Made by a program: the position numbers and the translations under genes. Positions 19,377 to 22,922 of a stretch of DNA of 22,922 nucleotides are shown in pieces. Below the pieces are notes generated by a model. That model was not told where the DNA came from, made no database searches, and worked only from the letters and a program-made list of their open reading frames with translations. Source of the stretch: Conidiobolus incongruus B7586 (Eukaryota > Entomophthoromycota > Entomophthoromycetes > Entomophthorales > Conidiobolaceae); contig JNEM01016858.1 in NCBI GenBank assembly GCA_000697335.1, forward strand, positions 1 through 22,922, in the 5' to 3' direction. Position 1 is the stretch's first letter; the number at the start of each line of letters is the position of its first letter.

Positions 19377-22300
19377 ATTAAATCTGATGAGAGAAGTGTT
19401 GGGATGAATAAATAAAGCGAGTCAAGATATGGGAATGAGTTAAAGAGGTAAAGTGGGTTAAATGGATCAGATTTAAGGGGAATAAGGAATTCAATTGAAT
19501 TCAACCGATAGTAACAATTCTTATTGAAAAAAAAGAATTAAAATTGAATAGAAATGGGATTATGACAATAGTCTCCAATGTACTAATTAAGATTAAATAA
19601 TTAGAGTGATTTCAATTTCATGGAGATAATTGTGCTAAATAGAGATAGATCCTTTGCATATATTTATATATATTTGTTAAACAGTCCAAATTTTATTCAT
19701 ATTTTATTCATATTTTATCAAATTCAATTATTAATATACCCATTAGTTAGAAATAATTGTTCACTTTTAGATATAATAAAGTTTGGGATATAATCCCTGT
19801 ATGATTTGTGCAATATTAAGTAACATTTAACGATTGAAATAGTGTATCTCCCAGTTACTTGATTATACATAGAACCTCTTGTGCTAAGACTACACATTGA
19901 ATCAACGATCATTAATCTTAAATCAAGTTAAATAGATGTGTTTACACTCACTTTTTATTACTTTAAATAAAAAAGGCCTAAAGTACTTTGAATTTACCAA
20001 ATTTGAGTTACTTTAGTTTGTGTTAATTTGAACCTTATTCAACAATTTGGTTATTATCAAACTATTTTGAATTAGATTATTTTCATACATCAAGAAATCA
20101 TAAAATTATTAATTTTGATAAAATATTCAGACTTAATAGATGTTTTATTCTCCTTCAATGTGATTGGTTGATTGCTTAATTTCTTAATTAATCAAGTATT
20201 TCTATCCTATTAATCCTGATTTATAAAATTAATCAAATTGAAAAATGTTGCCTTAAAACATCAATTCACAATTGAATAATATCCCATTTGGCCCTTGTAA
20301 CTCACAATAACCCGAAGAATAGAGTAAAATCATACACTTGTTTAAATAATATTAGTGAGGACATATAAAGAATTGAGTTAAAATACAACTTTTAAATATA
20401 GAAAATAATAAAAAGCTAGTACAGTGTACCCACATGATATAAGTTAATATCAATATTTAATATAAATTCCAATTAATAATTTTCATTTCTAATTTTTAAA
20501 CAAGTTAATCTAAGTTTGATGATCCGACTTTATTCTCATTGGAACTCTGAGAAAAAACTGGTGTTAACTCTTAAGTGACAATCTGATTTTATTTTTTTCT
20601 GTGTTGATCAGTTACATTTCAATTTTATACTATATGATTTATAAGACTTAAATTCTTTTAAATAATCAATCATTTTTGCTTTCAAAATTAGATCAAATTA
20701 TCTTAAAAATATTTTCAACCTTTTAAGATTAATTAATATTATCAGAAGGTTTATATTCCTATCTAATTTTTATTCTAGTACCACAAAAATTTATTTTTTA
20801 CTTGAAATGGAATGTTTTTTCATATATTTTAAATAGTTACTCAAATTAATAATTAATTTTTATTACTAGCTTATTTTACAGAATTAAATAGACCTTAATA
20901 TCTAAAAATATATATTGGATTGAATATGAAATATCGATTCCATTAAATGTTAATCAATTTTAATGATAGATCATATTAAAAGGAAATTATAGATTGTTCC
21001 TATTCAATCACTATATATCATTGAATATTATAAATAATCTTACCTTGTTTTTAAAGTCTGTAAAATTTTCATATAAATTTGATTGAATTACAAATGTAAC
21101 ATTAATTATTTCTCAACAAATAATTTACTCAATCAATACCTCCTGATTTTAGATAGAATTTAGTCATATATTCAATCATAATTATAAATATTCCATATAA
21201 TAACTGCAAATTATACTAATTCATATAGAAATAAATTATTTTATTGTGAAAAATATTGCCTAATAGGGTTCAGTATTTTGTAAATCATTATACTTTTGAT
21301 TTCTTTATATATAATTCAAATTTTTGATTTTTTTCAAATTAATTATCATTGTAATGAGTTAGGTTATTAATATGATGATATATTTATAAGTTAATTATGT
21401 ACTTAAATTTTGTATATATTTCTTGATAAACTTTATAATACCGATATTTCAAAATGAGGTGTATATAGATGATCATATGATATCATATGTAAAATGAAAT
21501 ATTTTGATTATTCAAATATATCAATCGCATATATAGTTTAAAGGTAAAAATATAAATTTAAAACAAACTTATTTTTTAATTAATTTGAGGTCTAATAAAT
21601 GATGAATTAATTTCTCTTCTTAAGTATATATAAATGTGGGATTTGTTTAAGAGAAAATGAAAATATTTATGATTGAAGTAATGAATGAAGAAGGATTTTA
21701 TTAAACCTTAGAATGGATAAAATCAATATTTTCCAGAATAAATTAATCCGTCAAACTTGTGGGATCCATCCATAGAATACGGTTCCAGTGTTATAGGTTT
21801 ATGTTTATATTGGGAGTCATTAGGGGTGAGGTAATAACAGTATATTTAAGAATGGAAGAAGAATTGCAAATGGTATTACGAGATATGGAATCGAGTTAGT
21901 AGTTTAAGGACTTAATGAGGTCCGAATTAAAGTAATCGAAAACTTGTTTATTAATAGGATAGATTGACGAATGATGTAAAACATTCAGCTTTCTTATAAT
22001 TTCAAATACTTTTTGTAAATAAAATCAGCTTAAATTTGGAAATTTATATTTTTTTAAACTTTGGAGTTATAAAGCTTTGAATTTTAATATCTATACTTTA
22101 CCATTTTAATTTTGCCATAGTGACAAAATGTTTTAAACCTAGTACTCTATTTCAGGAATAAGATATATAATATCTATTAAAGTATAATTCTAATAAAGCA
22201 ATGCAAAATAGTTATTCTACAATTTATACCAATTTCTAATTTAACTATATTATTTTTTTTCCACATAGGATATTCATTTGTCTTACTCTTTATTATAATA

Positions 22301-22397
22301 TAGGGATGGAAATTAATTAATTGTAGTTATTTAAATTTATTTTAAATACAATTTTTAACATGAAATATAATAGAATAATAAATACTTGAGGCCAGTA
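19377..22397. other. Long AT-rich spacer upstream of the kinase gene
   Basis: About 3 kb without a convincing gene. The first 300 bases hold the kinase leader and probable promoter (TATA-like run near 19660-19675). A 62-codon open frame on minus at 19724-19912 is more mixed in amino-acid use than chance frames here, but it has no recognisable motif. An imperfect palindrome lies at 19978-20016. A patch at about 21690-21960 is richer in G on plus and has no explanation (see findings). The rest is AT-rich with nothing distinct. Confidence 0.45.
19978..20016. repeat. Imperfect palindrome
   Basis: CTAAAGTA (19978-19985) and TACTTTAG (20009-20016) are exact reverse complements, and the inner bases pair partly (TTTGAATTT against AAATTTGAG), giving an 18-bp arm with about four mismatches. 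It lies about 600 bp upstream of the kinase start codon. It could be a transposon relic or chance in AT-rich DNA. Confidence 0.35.
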
Positions 22398-22638
22398 ATT
22401 TCCTCTATTTTTAATAACTTTTTGCCATAACTTTGGCAAGTTATTAATCTTTAAAATCAGCCCTTTTTATTTGAGACTGAAATTTGAAAATTTATAACCT
22501 TGGTTAATTTATCCTTCATAATTAATATTTCTGCAAGCTTATTTTTTAACTGTCCAAAGCAATTATAATTTCTTAAATAATAGTCTGGTAATTATATGAC
22601 ATATAATAGCTCTAGCTAATTGTGTTTATATAAAAAAG
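22398..22638 (+). repeat. Dispersed repeat, better preserved copy 2 of 2
   Basis: Collinear partner of 15261-15500. This copy keeps more C and G. Near its left end it contains a hairpin: TTAATAACTT (22411-22420) pairs with AAGTTATTAA (22438-22447), continued by GCC with GGC. The left edge lies about at the point where similarity fades; the right edge ends at TATATAAAAAAG. The rest of the window (22639-22922) is pure AT-rich sequence that may continue the element beyond the window. There is no coding region. The element type is not identified. Confidence 0.6.
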
Positions 22639-22922
22639 AAAAAAAAACTATTAAATTCTTTAATTCAAATAAAATAAATATCCAATAATAATATAATAAA
22701 TATTTATCATAATAATTGAGAATTTTTTATAAAATATTATCTGATTTTTATTTTTATTTTAAACACTATAGAATACTTTAAATAATGAAATCAAAGCATA
22801 TTTAATAATATATAAAAACTACAATTATTAAAATAAAATTTTCTTTTATTATAAAATTAATATATACTTTTGATAATATTTTAATTAATTTAATAATATA
22901 TATTATAATAATATTAAAAAAA

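Noticed and set aside
1-22922. CRISPR array, operon or bacterial defence system
   Set aside because: There are no regularly spaced repeats, and the introns, tRNA type and gene content are eukaryotic.

Overview
The window is about 23 kb of very AT-rich nuclear DNA from a eukaryote, most likely an early-diverging fungus. The evidence is: multi-exon genes with tiny introns (47-60 bp, GTAAGT/GTAATT donors, CTGAT or CTAAT-like branch sites close to the acceptor), polymerase III tRNA genes, a Yck-type casein kinase 1, a DIL-domain protein and secreted proteins with N-terminal signal peptides. An entomophthoralean or zoopagomycotan fungus such as a Conidiobolus-like species fits this composition and gene style. 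That placement is an inference; no rRNA or other decisive marker is present.

Layout. 1-2.6 kb: AT-rich spacer with a solo LTR (1827-2162). 2.6-5.95 kb: three neighbouring genes for predicted secreted proteins, namely a small cysteine-rich protein (+), an M28 zinc aminopeptidase (-) and a protein with two copies of a cysteine/tryptophan module (-). 6.37-6.74 kb: a two-exon gene for a small GSKIP-domain protein. 6.87 kb: a tRNA-Ile-like gene with an odd AAA anticodon. 7-10 kb: spacer with a second solo LTR (9396-9729). 10.1-11.8 kb: a two-exon DIL-domain (myosin V tail-like) protein (-). 12.4-13.8 kb: a convergent pair, an IMPACT/UPF0029-domain protein (+) and a thiopurine S-methyltransferase-family protein (-). 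13.8-17.8 kb: extremely AT-rich spacer with one copy of a decayed repeat, palindromes and a tRNA-Thr(AGT). 17.8-19.4 kb: a four-exon casein kinase 1 gene (-). 19.4-22.9 kb: spacer with a second, better preserved copy of the repeat.

How the genes relate. No operon or single pathway ties the genes together; most are housekeeping or regulatory genes typical of a fungus. The most distinctive local theme is the run of three secreted-protein genes, which suits a fungus that digests or interacts with animal or other protein-rich hosts. I did not find a convincing new multi-gene system. The best leads are the unrecognised two-module secreted protein, the AAA-anticodon tRNA-like gene, the two LTRs of nearly identical layout but diverged sequence, and the repeat pair whose differences look biased toward C-to-T and G-to-A.
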